Shown here: in pieces, positions 16,078-24,959 of the stretch | Layout: each line of letters begins with the position of its first letter | Position numbering within the stretch: position 1 is the first letter of the stretch | Origin: UBA9619 sp964630665 | GTDB taxonomy: Bacteria > Pseudomonadota > Gammaproteobacteria > Arenicellales > UBA868 | Assembly: GCA_964630665.1 (NCBI GenBank) | Contig: CAZVVN010000003.1 | Coordinates: 40,508 to 104,507, forward strand | Direction of reading: 5' to 3' | Length of the DNA stretch: 64,000 bases | Notes under the pieces: generated by a model | What the model was told of the DNA's origin: nothing | The model's input: only the letters and a program-made list of their open reading frames with translations | The model's database searches: none | Made by a program: the position numbers and the translations under genes

Positions 16078-17688
16078 TCAGCCGCCCGTTATCAGCTGTG
16101 CGGCTTTCTCGGCGATCATCAGGGTTGCTGCGTTGGTGTTGGCCGAGACCATGGTCGGCATCACCGAGGCGTCAACCACCCGCAGGCCAGTCATGCCGTG
16201 CAGTGTCAACTCGGGATCCACGACCGCCAGAGCATCCCGGCCCATCCGGCAGGTGCTCACCGGGTGATAGACCGTGCTGCCTGTCGAGGCCGCGTAGGTT
16301 AGCAGATCGTCATCGCTTTCACAGGCGATACCCGGCGAGAGCTCGGGGCCGCGGTCCGGAGCGAGGGCCGCGGTCTGCAGAAATCGACGGCACCACTTAA
16401 GACCCTGCACGATGGTTTTGCGGTCGTGCTCTGTGTCCAGATAGTTGGGCTGGATCGCCGGTGCGTCCCGGGTGTCAGCAGAGCGGGCGTGCACATGGCC
16501 GCGACTCGTTGGCACCGTTTGCCATACGCCGCAGGTCATCCCCGGCTCGTCCTGCAGCCGGCTGACCGGCCCGGTCGAGTCGGCGTAGCTTGCCGGAGTG
16601 AAGACAAACTGCAGGTCCGGTCGGGCAAGCCCCGGGGCGGAGCGGGCAAAGGCAAAAGCGTGTGCCGGACTGAAGGCCAGAAGGCCGCTACCCGAGGTAT
16701 ACCAGCGAATGGCTTCCCAGCACAGCCGCCAGCCACGCGCGCGGTGGTTAAGGGTAATGGGGCGGTTGAGACGGCGGCTGACCCGCACCGCATAGTGGTC
16801 CTGCAGTCCTTCGCCGACCCCGGGGGATTCGTGAACTACGGGGATGCCGAGTTTCTGCAGCAACGCACCGGGCCCGATTCCCGAGACCTGCAGCAGCTGC
16901 GGCGAGGCGATCGCCCCACCACAGAGCAGGACCTCACGGCGGGCTACGGCCTGTCGAGTGCGACCGTCCTGGTGGTAGCTGACGCCGGTGACCTGACGTC
17001 CGGCACACTCGAGGCGGGTCACCTGTGCGCGGGTCTTGAGTGTCAGGTTGGCCCGTTCCAGAACCGGATGCAGAAAAGCCACCGCTGCGCTGTGCCGGCG
17101 GCCGGCGCGAATCATCCGCTGGTAATACCCGGCGCCCGCCTGGTCGGCACCGTTGTAGTCGGGGTTGCGCGGCAGGCCGAGCCCGACGGCCCCTTCGATG
17201 AAGGCCTCGCACAGCGGGTGCCGCTCGTGGATGTCCGAGACGTGCTGGGGGCCGCCGCTGCCGTGATAGGCATCGGCCCCGGTGGAGCGGTCTTCCTGGG
17301 CCTTGAACAAGGGCAGTACGTCGGCGTAGGACCAGCCCGTGTTGCCGAGTGCCGCCCAGGTGTCGTAGTCCTCGGCCTGGCCGCGCACGTACAGGTGCCC
17401 CGAGATCGAACTCGAACCTCCCAGCACTTTGCCGCGGGGAAAGAAGATCGACCGGTTGCCGGCCGCGGGCACCGGCTCGGTCTCGAAGCACCAGTTGAAG
17501 CGCGGGTCGGTGAAGGTCTTTATGAAGGCCGCCGGGATGTGAATGTATGGGTGGCGGTCCCCACCGCCGGCCTCGAGCAGCAGTACGGTGGTGTTCGGCC
17601 GCGCCGACAGCCGGTTGGCCAGCACACAGCCCGCCGAGCCCGCGCCGACGATTATGAAGTCAAAGGTCTCTGCACCTGTTCTGCTCAT
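16078..17688 (-). CDS. GMC-family FAD-dependent oxidoreductase, choline-dehydrogenase-like
   Basis: A 536-residue glucose-methanol-choline oxidoreductase. The FAD motif (IVGAGSAGCVLANRL) and EAGG lie at the N-terminus; FPRGKVLGGSSSISGHLYVRG is the GMC signature; the second signature includes GAIASPQLLQVSGIG. Near the C-terminus YHPVSTCRMG carries the catalytic His, and NTNAATLMIAEKAA the Asn and the FAD-binding end. It oxidises a primary alcohol, likely passing electrons to quinone. Its ATG follows the stop of the TauD-like gene directly (TGAATG), so the two are translationally coupled and probably act in one pathway. Confidence 0.92.
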   Translation of the reverse strand: MSRTGAETFDFIIVGAGSAGCVLANRLSARPNTTVLLLEAGGGDRHPYIHIPAAFIKTFTDPRFNWCFETEPVPAAGNRSIFFPRGKVLGGSSSISGHLYVRGQAEDYDTWAALGNTGWSYADVLPLFKAQEDRSTGADAYHGSGGPQHVSDIHERHPLCEAFIEGAVGLGLPRNPDYNGADQAGAGYYQRMIRAGRRHSAAVAFLHPVLERANLTLKTRAQVTRLECAGRQVTGVSYHQDGRTRQAVARREVLLCGGAIASPQLLQVSGIGPGALLQKLGIPVVHESPGVGEGLQDHYAVRVSRRLNRPITLNHRARGWRLCWEAIRWYTSGSGLLAFSPAHAFAFARSAPGLARPDLQFVFTPASYADSTGPVSRLQDEPGMTCGVWQTVPTSRGHVHARSADTRDAPAIQPNYLDTEHDRKTIVQGLKWCRRFLQTAALAPDRGPELSPGIACESDDDLLTYAASTGSTVYHPVSTCRMGRDALAVVDPELTLHGMTGLRVVDASVMPTMVSANTNAATLMIAEKAAQLITGG

Positions 17689-18552
17689 TCAGCGCTCGGG
17701 CAGGGTCGGGGCCGTTCCGGCAACGGTGGTCCGTACCAGGCAGCGGCGCTCGCGGTCGTCATTGTATGGCGTGCCGCGGTGAATCACGCAGCGGTTGTCC
17801 CACATCACGAGGTCGTGGCGCCGCCAGTGGTGGCTGTAGATGAACTGGGCCTGGGTGGCAAAGCCCATCAGCGAGTCGATCAGGCGGTCGCTGTCTGCTG
17901 CGGAGAGACCTTCGATGTGGCTGACGTGAGAGCCGATGTACAGCGAGCGGCCGAGTTCCGATCCGTGGCCGAGCACCAGGGCCTGTCGAACCGGCGGTAC
18001 TTCGGCGCGTTCGGCATCGGTCATGAGCCCGGCGTTCACCTGCGCCCGGGAGTGGGCGAAATCGTGGACCGCAACGCGGTCTTCGACCTTTGCCTTGAGG
18101 TCCGCCGGCAGCGCCGCGTAGACGGCCCGCATGTTGATGAACTCGGTGTTGCCCCCGCGCCCCGGGACTTCCCGCGCCGAGAGGATCGATGTCCCAGCCG
18201 GCACCGGCTTGAAGGAACTGTCTGCGTGCCACAGGCGGTTGGCCTGACCGATCAGGTTCTGGCGGTGATCGGAGGGCAGTACCGCGCCGTCCGGTCCGAT
18301 GTTAGTCAGTCGGACCTGGCGGGTGCCCGCCCCGTCACTGCCGGTCTTGGTGATCTCCAGCGGACCGAAGCGCTCGCTGAATGCGATCTGCTGCTCGTCG
18401 GTCAGGCCCTGGCCGGGAAAGACCAGCAATGCATGTTGCCTGAACTGTGCGAGGATCTCGACGAACAGAGCGTTGTCGATCGGCTGCCCGAGATCCAGTC
18501 CGTCGATCCGTGCGCCGAGGGTGTCGTGCAGAAGGTGAGGTTCCAGTGCCAT
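17689..18552 (-). CDS. TauD/TfdA-family 2-oxoglutarate-dependent dioxygenase
   Basis: A 287-residue Fe(II)/2-oxoglutarate oxygenase. The iron triad is His109-x-Asp111 (WHADSSF) and His258 (CVIHRGTPY), with a 2-oxoglutarate-binding Arg near 270-274 (ERRCLVRTT). The N-terminal LGARIDGLDLGQPID is typical of TfdA-type enzymes. They hydroxylate a substrate next to a heteroatom, releasing succinate and CO2, often cleaving sulfonates, aryloxyacids or alkyl sulfates. The ATG ending at 18552 starts the homology; the frame further upstream is spurious. It is coupled to the GMC oxidoreductase, suggesting hydroxylation then alcohol oxidation. Confidence 0.9.
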   Translation of the reverse strand: MALEPHLLHDTLGARIDGLDLGQPIDNALFVEILAQFRQHALLVFPGQGLTDEQQIAFSERFGPLEITKTGSDGAGTRQVRLTNIGPDGAVLPSDHRQNLIGQANRLWHADSSFKPVPAGTSILSAREVPGRGGNTEFINMRAVYAALPADLKAKVEDRVAVHDFAHSRAQVNAGLMTDAERAEVPPVRQALVLGHGSELGRSLYIGSHVSHIEGLSAADSDRLIDSLMGFATQAQFIYSHHWRRHDLVMWDNRCVIHRGTPYNDDRERRCLVRTTVAGTAPTLPER

Positions 18553-18619
18553 AAGGTGATCAAGTCTACCGTGCAGACAATGGCAGACCGCCTTGTTTTT
18601 GGATGTTTGGCTTTTCGGC

Positions 18620-19510
18620 CTAGATCTCGGCGGTTGGATGGCTCGGTGCTGCAGCGGTCTCCCGGTACAGCACATAGCAGCCCGCCATGATGATGACGGC
18701 ACTGCCGACCAGGGTGTTGAGCGTCGGCACGTCATCGAACAGCAGGTAGCCGAGGACAGCGACGAAGATCAGCTTGGTGTAATTGAACGGTGCGATCAGC
18801 GAGGCCTGCGCCCGACGGAAGGCCTCGACCAGGCACAGATGCGCCGTAGCACCGAGGATTCCGGTGGCAAAGAACACCAGCCAGTGTTCGGGCTGGGGTT
18901 CGCGCCAGAAGAAGATGACCACCAGTGTGCTCCAGAATACGCCGCCCAGGCCCGTATAGAACAATATGGTATGGGTGCTTTCACTTGCCGTCATCATCCG
19001 CGTGATGATCTGGTAGAGCGCAAAGCAGACCGCCCCGATCAGCGGCATGATCACCGCCCAGTGCCAGATCCCGCCGCCGGGGCGCACGATAATGGCCACT
19101 CCGATCAGTCCCACGATGACCGCCAGCCAGCGGTGAAACCCCACCTGCTCCTTGAGCAATACTACGGAAAGCGCGGTAATGAACAGCGGCGCCATGAAGC
19201 CGATGGCCGTCGCATCAGTGAGCGGCAGGTAGGTCAGGCCGACGAACAGCGACATAATCGACCCGACCAGGAGAGCCGAGCGCAGCCACAGCAGTAGCGG
19301 CCGGCTGGTACGGGTAAGATCACGCCAGCCGACCCGGCGCACACTGTAATAAAAGCAAAGCGCCGTAAGGATACCGATAAAGTAACCCCACACCAGCTGT
19401 ACCGCGTGCAGTTCGTCGGTGAAAGCCTTGCAGGTCGCATCGACGACCGAGATGAACGCGATCGAGGCGATCATCAGGGCGATCGCAAGAGTCGGCCGGG
19501 AGTCGTTCAA
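18620..19510 (-). CDS. EamA/DMT-family transporter
   Basis: A 296-residue integral membrane protein with about ten hydrophobic spans in two EamA repeats, e.g. LAIALMIASIAFISVVDA, ATAIGFMAPLFITALSVVLL, and WLAVIVGLIGVAIIV in the first half and VGSAVIIMAGCYVLY at the end. The second half repeats the conserved pattern (LVEAFRRAQASLIAPFNYTKLIF). Family members export or import small metabolites. The start codon is TTG (19508-19510) just before NDSRPTLAI; no ribosome site is evident. It precedes the dioxygenase gene by about 67 bases on the same strand and might carry that pathway's substrate. Confidence 0.88.
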   Translation of the reverse strand: MNDSRPTLAIALMIASIAFISVVDATCKAFTDELHAVQLVWGYFIGILTALCFYYSVRRVGWRDLTRTSRPLLLWLRSALLVGSIMSLFVGLTYLPLTDATAIGFMAPLFITALSVVLLKEQVGFHRWLAVIVGLIGVAIIVRPGGGIWHWAVIMPLIGAVCFALYQIITRMMTASESTHTILFYTGLGGVFWSTLVVIFFWREPQPEHWLVFFATGILGATAHLCLVEAFRRAQASLIAPFNYTKLIFVAVLGYLLFDDVPTLNTLVGSAVIIMAGCYVLYRETAAAPSHPTAEI

Positions 19511-19537
19511 GATCGTGGGTTCAGGCTGTCAGTCAGG

Positions 19538-20434
19538 TCAAGTTCTATTTTCATTCATCCCCAGAATAGACCCCCCGGCTTCGGTCGCTGCCTCGCGTAC
19601 CGGCCAGCGGCCCGAGCGGACCTGGATGAGGAACTGGTCGACCGCCTGATTGAATTCGTCCGGCGCCTCCAGGTTGATGGTGTGCCCGGCATTGGCGAGC
19701 GTGACCAGGGCGGAACTGCGGATCAGGCGTTTCATGAACACCCCGGGAATCAGGCAGGGCTCGTCCTCGTCGCCGGTCAGGATCAGGGTCGCTACGGTGA
19801 GCTGTCGCATCTGTTCTTCAAGGTCGAAGAGCGATGGCCGGCGGGCCTGCACCCCGCGCATGGTCAGAACCGAGCCCCGGATCGAATGCTCTGCCAGCTG
19901 GTTCCTGAATTCCAGCCAGCCGCGTGGGTCCTTGCTCTTGAACTGCACGCGGGTCGGGCCCTCGGCATATTTGTCGGCGAACGCTTCGTTGGAGAACTCT
20001 TCGATGAAACTGGCTGTCGCTTCAGCCTCTGCCCGGAACTGATCCTGCATGTTCTTTTCCGCACCATAGCCGCAGCCGGCAACCACCAGTGACAGAGCGC
20101 GCTCGGGGTGATGCAGACCAAAGTGCAGGGTGGCGAAACCACCCATCGACAGCCCGCAGACGTGGGCCTTGTCGAAACCACAGTGATCCAGGATGGCCAG
20201 AATGTCGAGGCGGGCCCGGTCCTGCGAGTATTGCTCCAATTCGTCGGGGATGTCCGAGGGCGGGTAGCCCCGCGCGGCATAGGTCACGCACTGGTAGCGA
20301 CGGCCGAAATAGCGCATCTGGGGCTCCCAGCTGCGGTGGTCGCCCGCATACTCGTGCACGAACACCAGTGGTTCACCGGCACCGGTGATCTCGTAGTGCA
20401 GCTTGATCCCATCGTCAGTTGTGGCATACGGCAT
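19538..20434 (-). CDS. Alpha/beta hydrolase
   Basis: A 298-residue alpha/beta-hydrolase-fold protein: GEPLVFVHEYAGDHRSW (oxyanion region), YAARGYPPSD, the nucleophile elbow GLSMGG (Ser near residue 96), an acid in LILTGDEDEPCLIP, and the base in LANAGHTINLEAP. It has the size and cap-domain pattern of BphD/3-oxoadipate-lactonase-like and epoxide-hydrolase-like enzymes. GGAGGG precedes the ATG. No leader peptide. It is 28 bases upstream of the EamA transporter on the same strand. The cleaved bond cannot be specified. Confidence 0.88.
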   Translation of the reverse strand: MPYATTDDGIKLHYEITGAGEPLVFVHEYAGDHRSWEPQMRYFGRRYQCVTYAARGYPPSDIPDELEQYSQDRARLDILAILDHCGFDKAHVCGLSMGGFATLHFGLHHPERALSLVVAGCGYGAEKNMQDQFRAEAEATASFIEEFSNEAFADKYAEGPTRVQFKSKDPRGWLEFRNQLAEHSIRGSVLTMRGVQARRPSLFDLEEQMRQLTVATLILTGDEDEPCLIPGVFMKRLIRSSALVTLANAGHTINLEAPDEFNQAVDQFLIQVRSGRWPVREAATEAGGSILGMNENRT

Positions 20435-20481
20435 GGTCGAGGCCCTCCAAAGAAAAACTTGAGTGATTGTTTGGTTGCAAC

Positions 20482-21462
20482 CTATGTATCAGCCTGGCCG
20501 CTGGCTTCCAGGGCCTGGTAGTCGATCGGCGGCCCGTGAAGGGCCTGGATCAGCTGAGCATTGCGGGCTTTGACAAGCAGGGTCAGCGCCTGGTTGAACG
20601 GAGTGTCGACGCCCAGCCTCTGGCCCTCTCGCACCACGGCGCCGTTCAGCGAATCGATCTCAGTCGCCAGTCCGGCGTCCATGTGTTGCAGCATCGACGG
20701 GCGATTGAACAGCCGTCCGGTAAACCCTTCCACCGCGGCCCTGGGGTCCGTGTCGCCCAGCGAGATACCCCTGGCCTGGACCACTTCAAGCACTTCTTCC
20801 AGGATCACCTGCTGGAAGTCTCTGGCGGGCTCGCTGGCACCGATCTCCCCGGTTCGAAGCCCGGTGATGGCACTGACCGGATTGACTGCGCAGTTAAGTA
20901 CGAACTTGCTCCAGATAACGCTTTCGATGTCTTCGGCGATGCTCACGTCGAATCCGGCTCCGGTCAGCAGGTCGTCTAACTGCCGAATACGCCCGCTGTC
21001 TGCGCCGTTCAGTTCGCCGATGAACGTGCGACCGGCATTGGTGTGATCGGAACGGCCCGGTGCCGGTGAGGCCGCGCTGTGGTAGCTGATCCCGCCGGCA
21101 ACCCGTGCCGGGCCGAGCACATCCTGCAGGGTCTCGACGTTGCCGATGCCGTTCTGAAAAGTAATCGCCCAGGCGCCATCTGCCGACAGTACCTTCTGTG
21201 CGTGTAGTGCCGCGTTGCCGGTGTTATTGGTGTCGGTGTGAATGAATGCGATATCGGCCGGCGCGAAATCGGCTGGATTGATCGAAGCGGGCCCCGCGAT
21301 CCAGTGTTCGCCGTCGACTCCGGTCAAGTGCAGGCCGTCCCGGTTGATGTTGTCGACCACGTCTTGCCGATTGTCGACGAACGACACGTCCTGGCCCGCC
21401 CTGATGAGTCGGGCGCCGTACAGGCCGCCCATCGCGCCGGCACCGATGATGCAGATTTTCAT
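20482..21462 (-). CDS. Ketopantoate reductase (PanE/ApbA)-family protein
   Basis: A 326-residue protein with the NADP motif GAGAMGGLYGARL, a mid-region TFQNGIGNVETLQ and a helical C-terminal domain whose VIWSKFVLNCAVNP carries the catalytic Lys and NP pair of 2-dehydropantoate 2-reductases. PanE reduces ketopantoate in pantothenate synthesis, but catabolic paralogues of this family are common, and no panB or panC is nearby. Within this run of hydrolase and dehydrogenase genes, a role in 2-oxoacid/2-hydroxyacid interconversion is more likely than vitamin synthesis. Between 21462 and the next gene's stop there are 63 bases. Confidence 0.85.
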   Translation of the reverse strand: MKICIIGAGAMGGLYGARLIRAGQDVSFVDNRQDVVDNINRDGLHLTGVDGEHWIAGPASINPADFAPADIAFIHTDTNNTGNAALHAQKVLSADGAWAITFQNGIGNVETLQDVLGPARVAGGISYHSAASPAPGRSDHTNAGRTFIGELNGADSGRIRQLDDLLTGAGFDVSIAEDIESVIWSKFVLNCAVNPVSAITGLRTGEIGASEPARDFQQVILEEVLEVVQARGISLGDTDPRAAVEGFTGRLFNRPSMLQHMDAGLATEIDSLNGAVVREGQRLGVDTPFNQALTLLVKARNAQLIQALHGPPIDYQALEASGQADT

Positions 21463-21525
21463 AACGCGAGAGCAGTCCTTGCCCTGACCCGGTTGCAGGC
21501 GGTTGCTGCTACGGGTGCGGGGTGG

Positions 21526-22395
21526 TTAGAGGGTTTGGCCGACGTAGCGGAATATGTTAGTCGCATCGCTGTGGGGCGACAACGCTGTGAAGGCACCCCA
21601 GAGGTCGACCACCGTCTGGCTGACCCTGCCGGGTGCACCCAGTTCCTGACAACGTTCCAGGTAGAGCGAGATGTCCTTGTACATCAGCGAGTTGCTGAAG
21701 CCGGTGTTGTACTCGCCGCTGGCCACCTGGCGGGGGATTTTGTCGAGGGTCGCCGTGTTCATGCCGGTGGAGACATTGATCACATCACACATCTGGGTCA
21801 ACTCCAGGCCGTGGGCCTGGCCGAAAAGAAGTGCTTCGCTGGAGGCCGCGAGTGCCGTGGCTGAGAGAAAATTGTTCAGGATCTTCAGGACCTGCGCTTG
21901 GCCCGGTTCAGGTCCGATGAAGAACTGGTTAGCGCTGAAGGTGGCGAGTGCCGGGTGGACCCGGTCGTACAGCGCCCGGGACCCCGCGCACATTACGGCC
22001 AGGGTGCCCGCTTTGGCGCCGTGTACACCGCCGGAAACTGGACTGTCCAGGTAGCGGAGCGGGGTGCCGGCCAGTTGCCGGGAGATTTCCTGACTGGTCT
22101 TCGGGCCGATGGTCGAGGTGTCGATGACCGTCACCGCATCGGGCAGTGACAGTTCGAGCAACCCGGCGAGGAATGCCTGTACCACCTTGCCATCCGGCAG
22201 GCTCAGCAGCAGGGTGTCGGTTCTCGCCAGTGCCGCCGCCGCATCGGCCACGTAGGTGAGTCCCTCGGCAGTCTCCCAGCGGGCCTGGTCGATCTCGACT
22301 CCGGTAACAGGGTAACCCCCTTTGACCAGATTCAATGCGATGGGCAGACCCATGTTTCCCAGGCCGACAACGCCGATGGTGTTTCCTTCAGTCAT
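21526..22395 (-). CDS. 3-hydroxyisobutyrate dehydrogenase-like NAD(P)-dependent oxidoreductase
   Basis: A 289-residue beta-hydroxyacid dehydrogenase with all family motifs: VGLGNMGLPIALNL for the dinucleotide, DTSTIGP in the substrate region, DSPVSGGVHGAKAGTL, and VLKILNNFLSAT with the catalytic Lys and Asn. Similar enzymes oxidise 3-hydroxyisobutyrate, tartronate semialdehyde or gamma-hydroxybutyrate. TGAGGAC precedes the ATG. It is the first gene of the long minus-strand block and diverges from the metallo-beta-lactamase-fold gene across 228 bases, where its promoter should lie. Confidence 0.9.
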   Translation of the reverse strand: MTEGNTIGVVGLGNMGLPIALNLVKGGYPVTGVEIDQARWETAEGLTYVADAAAALARTDTLLLSLPDGKVVQAFLAGLLELSLPDAVTVIDTSTIGPKTSQEISRQLAGTPLRYLDSPVSGGVHGAKAGTLAVMCAGSRALYDRVHPALATFSANQFFIGPEPGQAQVLKILNNFLSATALAASSEALLFGQAHGLELTQMCDVINVSTGMNTATLDKIPRQVASGEYNTGFSNSLMYKDISLYLERCQELGAPGRVSQTVVDLWGAFTALSPHSDATNIFRYVGQTL

Positions 22396-22623
22396 ACTTC
22401 GTCCTCACTGCCGGTTGTGGATAGTACAGCGCCTGGTGACAGGCATTCGAGATGCAGATCATCATGCCACGGCGGGATCGAAATATCACCACAGCCCGGC
22501 ACAGGCAGGGTCGTTCTGCAGTCGGAGTGTCCCGTGCCAGCGGGGTTGTCTGGCTGTAGACTTGACTGTCGGCGGGCCTAGCGCCGTTTCTGATCAAGGC
22601 CCTCGAATACCGGAGAAACTATC

Positions 22624-23466
22624 ATGGCCGACCCGGAGTCTTACGAAGTCTTCGCCCTGTGTTATGCCGTGCGCTCGAATCGAAAACGCCACGAGAATTT
22701 CATCGTCAGCGGTTGGACAGACCCTGAACACGACCACGATCAGCCGATTGCTTACTATATCTGGGTGTTACGTAACAGCAACCGGACCATTGTGGTCGAC
22801 ACCGGCTTCGACCGGGCCGAGTGGACCAGGCGGACTGAGGGCTCCAACGGTACCTGGGTATGTGAGTACGGTGACTCGCCCGCCGAGGGTCTGGCCATGC
22901 TGGGTATCGACTCGCGCGAGGTGAGTGATGTCATCGTGACCCACCTTCACTACGACCACGCCGGCTCACTGGAAGACTTTCCAGCCGCCCGATTCCATCT
23001 GCAGGAACTCGAGATGCAGTACGCGACCGGGCCGCACATGACCCAGGGTTACTTTGCCGGTGCCTACACCGTGGACCACATCGTTGAGATGGTGCGCCAG
23101 GTGTTTCGTGGCAGGGTGGTGTTTCACAGCGGCGACAGTGAACTCGCGCCCGGTGTGACGGTCCACCATATCGGCGGTCACACTATGGGTCTGCAGTGCG
23201 TGCGGGTCATGACCGAGCGCGGCTGGGTGGTGCTGGCGAGCGATGCCAGCCACTTTTACGCCAACTTCGAGGACGCTGCGCCGTTTCCACTGGTCTACAA
23301 TGTCTCTGACATGCTGCAGGGTTTCAAGCGCCTGGTGGCGCTCGCCAGTACCCCGGATCACGTGGTGCCGGGCCATGACCCGCTGGTGATGAGCCGATAC
23401 CCCGGCGCGGATACACCGGGTATCGGCCAGACGGTGCGGCTCGACCTCGACCCGCAAAAGAGCTAA
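22624..23466 (+). CDS. Metallo-beta-lactamase-fold hydrolase, N-acyl homoserine lactonase-like
   Basis: A 280-residue MBL-fold protein. The zinc motif HxHxDH is exact at 107-112 (HLHYDH), with His186 (GGHTMG), Asp207 (ASDASH) and a late His in VVPGHDP completing a two-metal site. Spacing and length match the AttM/AiiB branch often annotated as N-acyl homoserine lactonases. Nothing in the context suggests quorum signalling, so hydrolysis of another lactone or cyclic amide is equally likely. GGAGAAA precedes the ATG. It is followed after 43 bases by an amidase gene, with a hairpin between. Confidence 0.85.
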   Translation: MADPESYEVFALCYAVRSNRKRHENFIVSGWTDPEHDHDQPIAYYIWVLRNSNRTIVVDTGFDRAEWTRRTEGSNGTWVCEYGDSPAEGLAMLGIDSREVSDVIVTHLHYDHAGSLEDFPAARFHLQELEMQYATGPHMTQGYFAGAYTVDHIVEMVRQVFRGRVVFHSGDSELAPGVTVHHIGGHTMGLQCVRVMTERGWVVLASDASHFYANFEDAAPFPLVYNVSDMLQGFKRLVALASTPDHVVPGHDPLVMSRYPGADTPGIGQTVRLDLDPQKS

Positions 23467-23468
23467 CC

Positions 23469-23489
23469 GAGGCGGAGGGTCTCCGCCTC
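23469..23489. repeat. Intercistronic 9-bp hairpin
   Basis: GAGGCGGAG and its exact complement flank a GGT loop, three bases after the MBL-fold gene stop and 21 bases before the amidase ATG. No T-tract follows. It could be an RNA-stabilising or attenuating element within the two-gene unit. Confidence 0.45.
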
Positions 23490-23509
23490 AACTGAAGGGG
23501 CGCCAAACC

Positions 23510-24895
23510 ATGAGCGATTCGACTTATCTATCGATTACTGATTTAGCACGAGGTATAGAGGACGGATCGCTGAATCCGGTGGATGCCGTTGAGACCTGTC
23601 TGGAACGGATCAGGTCCCTCGACGGGCAGCTGGGGGCGTTCCAGGTGGTCTACGAAGACGAGGCGGTGGCCGGAGCCGAGGGTGCGGCCAGGGCCTGCAC
23701 CAGCGGCCATCGCATCGGCCCGTTTCACGGGGTGCCATTTGCCCTCAAGGACATCGTCGACGTCGAAGGGCGGATCACGACCGGCGGTTCAAAGACCATG
23801 CTGGAGCGCGTCTCCCCAGCGACCGCTACCATCGCCAGTCGCCTGCTCGCTGCTGGAGGAATCCTTCTCGGCAAGACCAAAACAGTCGAGGTCGCGATGG
23901 GCGGCTGGGGTACAAACACCCACATGGGCACCCCGCACAACCCCTGGGACCTCGACACGGCGCGCACGCCGGGCGGTTCCTCAAGCGGTTCGGGGGTCTC
24001 GGTCGCGACCGGCATGGCCGGCTGTGCAGTCGGCACCGACACCGGCGGTTCGGTCCGCTTGCCTGCCGGCTGGTGCGGCATCGTGGGTCTCAAGACCACC
24101 GAAGGTCTGCTGCCGACCGACGGCATCATGCCCCTTTCGCATACTCTGGATACCCCCGGGCCGATGACCCGCAGCGTGGCCGATGCAGTGCTGATGTTCG
24201 AAGTCATGTTGGGCCGCCACCCACTGGACACCGAGCGTGACATGAGTACCGGCGACGGGTTGTTCGGTGCGCTGAGCCAGGGCGTCAGCGGCCTGCGGCT
24301 GGGTGTGCTGAACAGCACCGAACGGGTCGTTGTCGATAACGAGATACTGTCGTTGTACGACGCCGCCTGCGAGGAACTCAAAAGCCTGGGTGCTGAACTG
24401 GTGACCTTCAACGGGCCGATGGCCTTTGCCGACATGACGGCCGCGACGGCTACCATCATCGGCTCGGAAGGGTACTTCCACCACGGTACGCTGTACGAGT
24501 CCGAGGATCTGACCGTCGATCCGGACGTCCGGCCCCGGATCCTGCTGGGGCAGAGCAAATCGGCTCGCGACTACATCGCGGCGCTCGCCCAGCGGCGCCA
24601 GGACCAGGCGGGATACCTCGAGAGCCTGCGGGGATTTGCCGCGCTGCTGACCCCGACCGTGGCGACACCGGCTGTGGCGCTGGATGAGGTCGACCAGTCA
24701 TCGACACCGGCCCATTTTACCCGTGCGGGCAACTACCTTGGCCTTTGCGGACTGTCGGTGCCGATGGGTCTGACCTCGGCCAATCTACCCGGCGGACTGC
24801 AGATTCTGGCGCGCGGGTTCGATGAGTCGATGGCAGTGCGGATCGGGGCGGCCTACGAAGCCCGACGGGGAGCCTTTCCGCACCCCATACCCTGA
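23510..24895 (+). CDS. Amidase-signature family protein
   Basis: A 461-residue amidase-signature enzyme. The catalytic set is Lys80 (FALKDIV), the cis-Ser at about 157 in the GGSSSGSG loop, and the nucleophile Ser181 (DTGGSVR). The 24-residue distance between the two serines matches fatty-acid amide hydrolase. The C-terminal LTPTVATPA, FTRAGNYLGLCGLSVPMG and LPGGLQILARGFDE blocks are typical. No signal peptide. It hydrolyses a carboxamide to an acid plus ammonia or amine; the substrate is unknown. It probably shares a transcript with the upstream MBL-fold hydrolase. Confidence 0.9.
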   Translation: MSDSTYLSITDLARGIEDGSLNPVDAVETCLERIRSLDGQLGAFQVVYEDEAVAGAEGAARACTSGHRIGPFHGVPFALKDIVDVEGRITTGGSKTMLERVSPATATIASRLLAAGGILLGKTKTVEVAMGGWGTNTHMGTPHNPWDLDTARTPGGSSSGSGVSVATGMAGCAVGTDTGGSVRLPAGWCGIVGLKTTEGLLPTDGIMPLSHTLDTPGPMTRSVADAVLMFEVMLGRHPLDTERDMSTGDGLFGALSQGVSGLRLGVLNSTERVVVDNEILSLYDAACEELKSLGAELVTFNGPMAFADMTAATATIIGSEGYFHHGTLYESEDLTVDPDVRPRILLGQSKSARDYIAALAQRRQDQAGYLESLRGFAALLTPTVATPAVALDEVDQSSTPAHFTRAGNYLGLCGLSVPMGLTSANLPGGLQILARGFDESMAVRIGAAYEARRGAFPHPIP

Positions 24896-24959
24896 AGGTA
24901 CCGCAGAACCCCGTTCGATCTGGCGGTCGCTGGTTGAACTGCCCCGTTAGGTGGCCGGA

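Noticed and set aside
16426..18690. A 754-codon open frame on the + strand opposite the GMC oxidoreductase and TauD-like genes
   Set aside because: It is the complement of two genes with clear catalytic motifs, has no recognisable domain and a composition typical of GC-rich antisense frames.
22396..22623. A 69-codon minus-strand frame in the divergent gap
   Set aside because: No ribosome site or motif; the region is better explained as promoters for two divergent genes.
22624..23466. Assignment as a true quorum-quenching AHL lactonase
   Set aside because: The motif is shared by many lactonase-like and other MBL-fold hydrolases and no signalling genes are nearby.
23469..23489. Hairpin as an intrinsic terminator
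   Set aside because: No T-tract follows and the amidase ATG is only 21 bases away, so it is listed as a repeat only.
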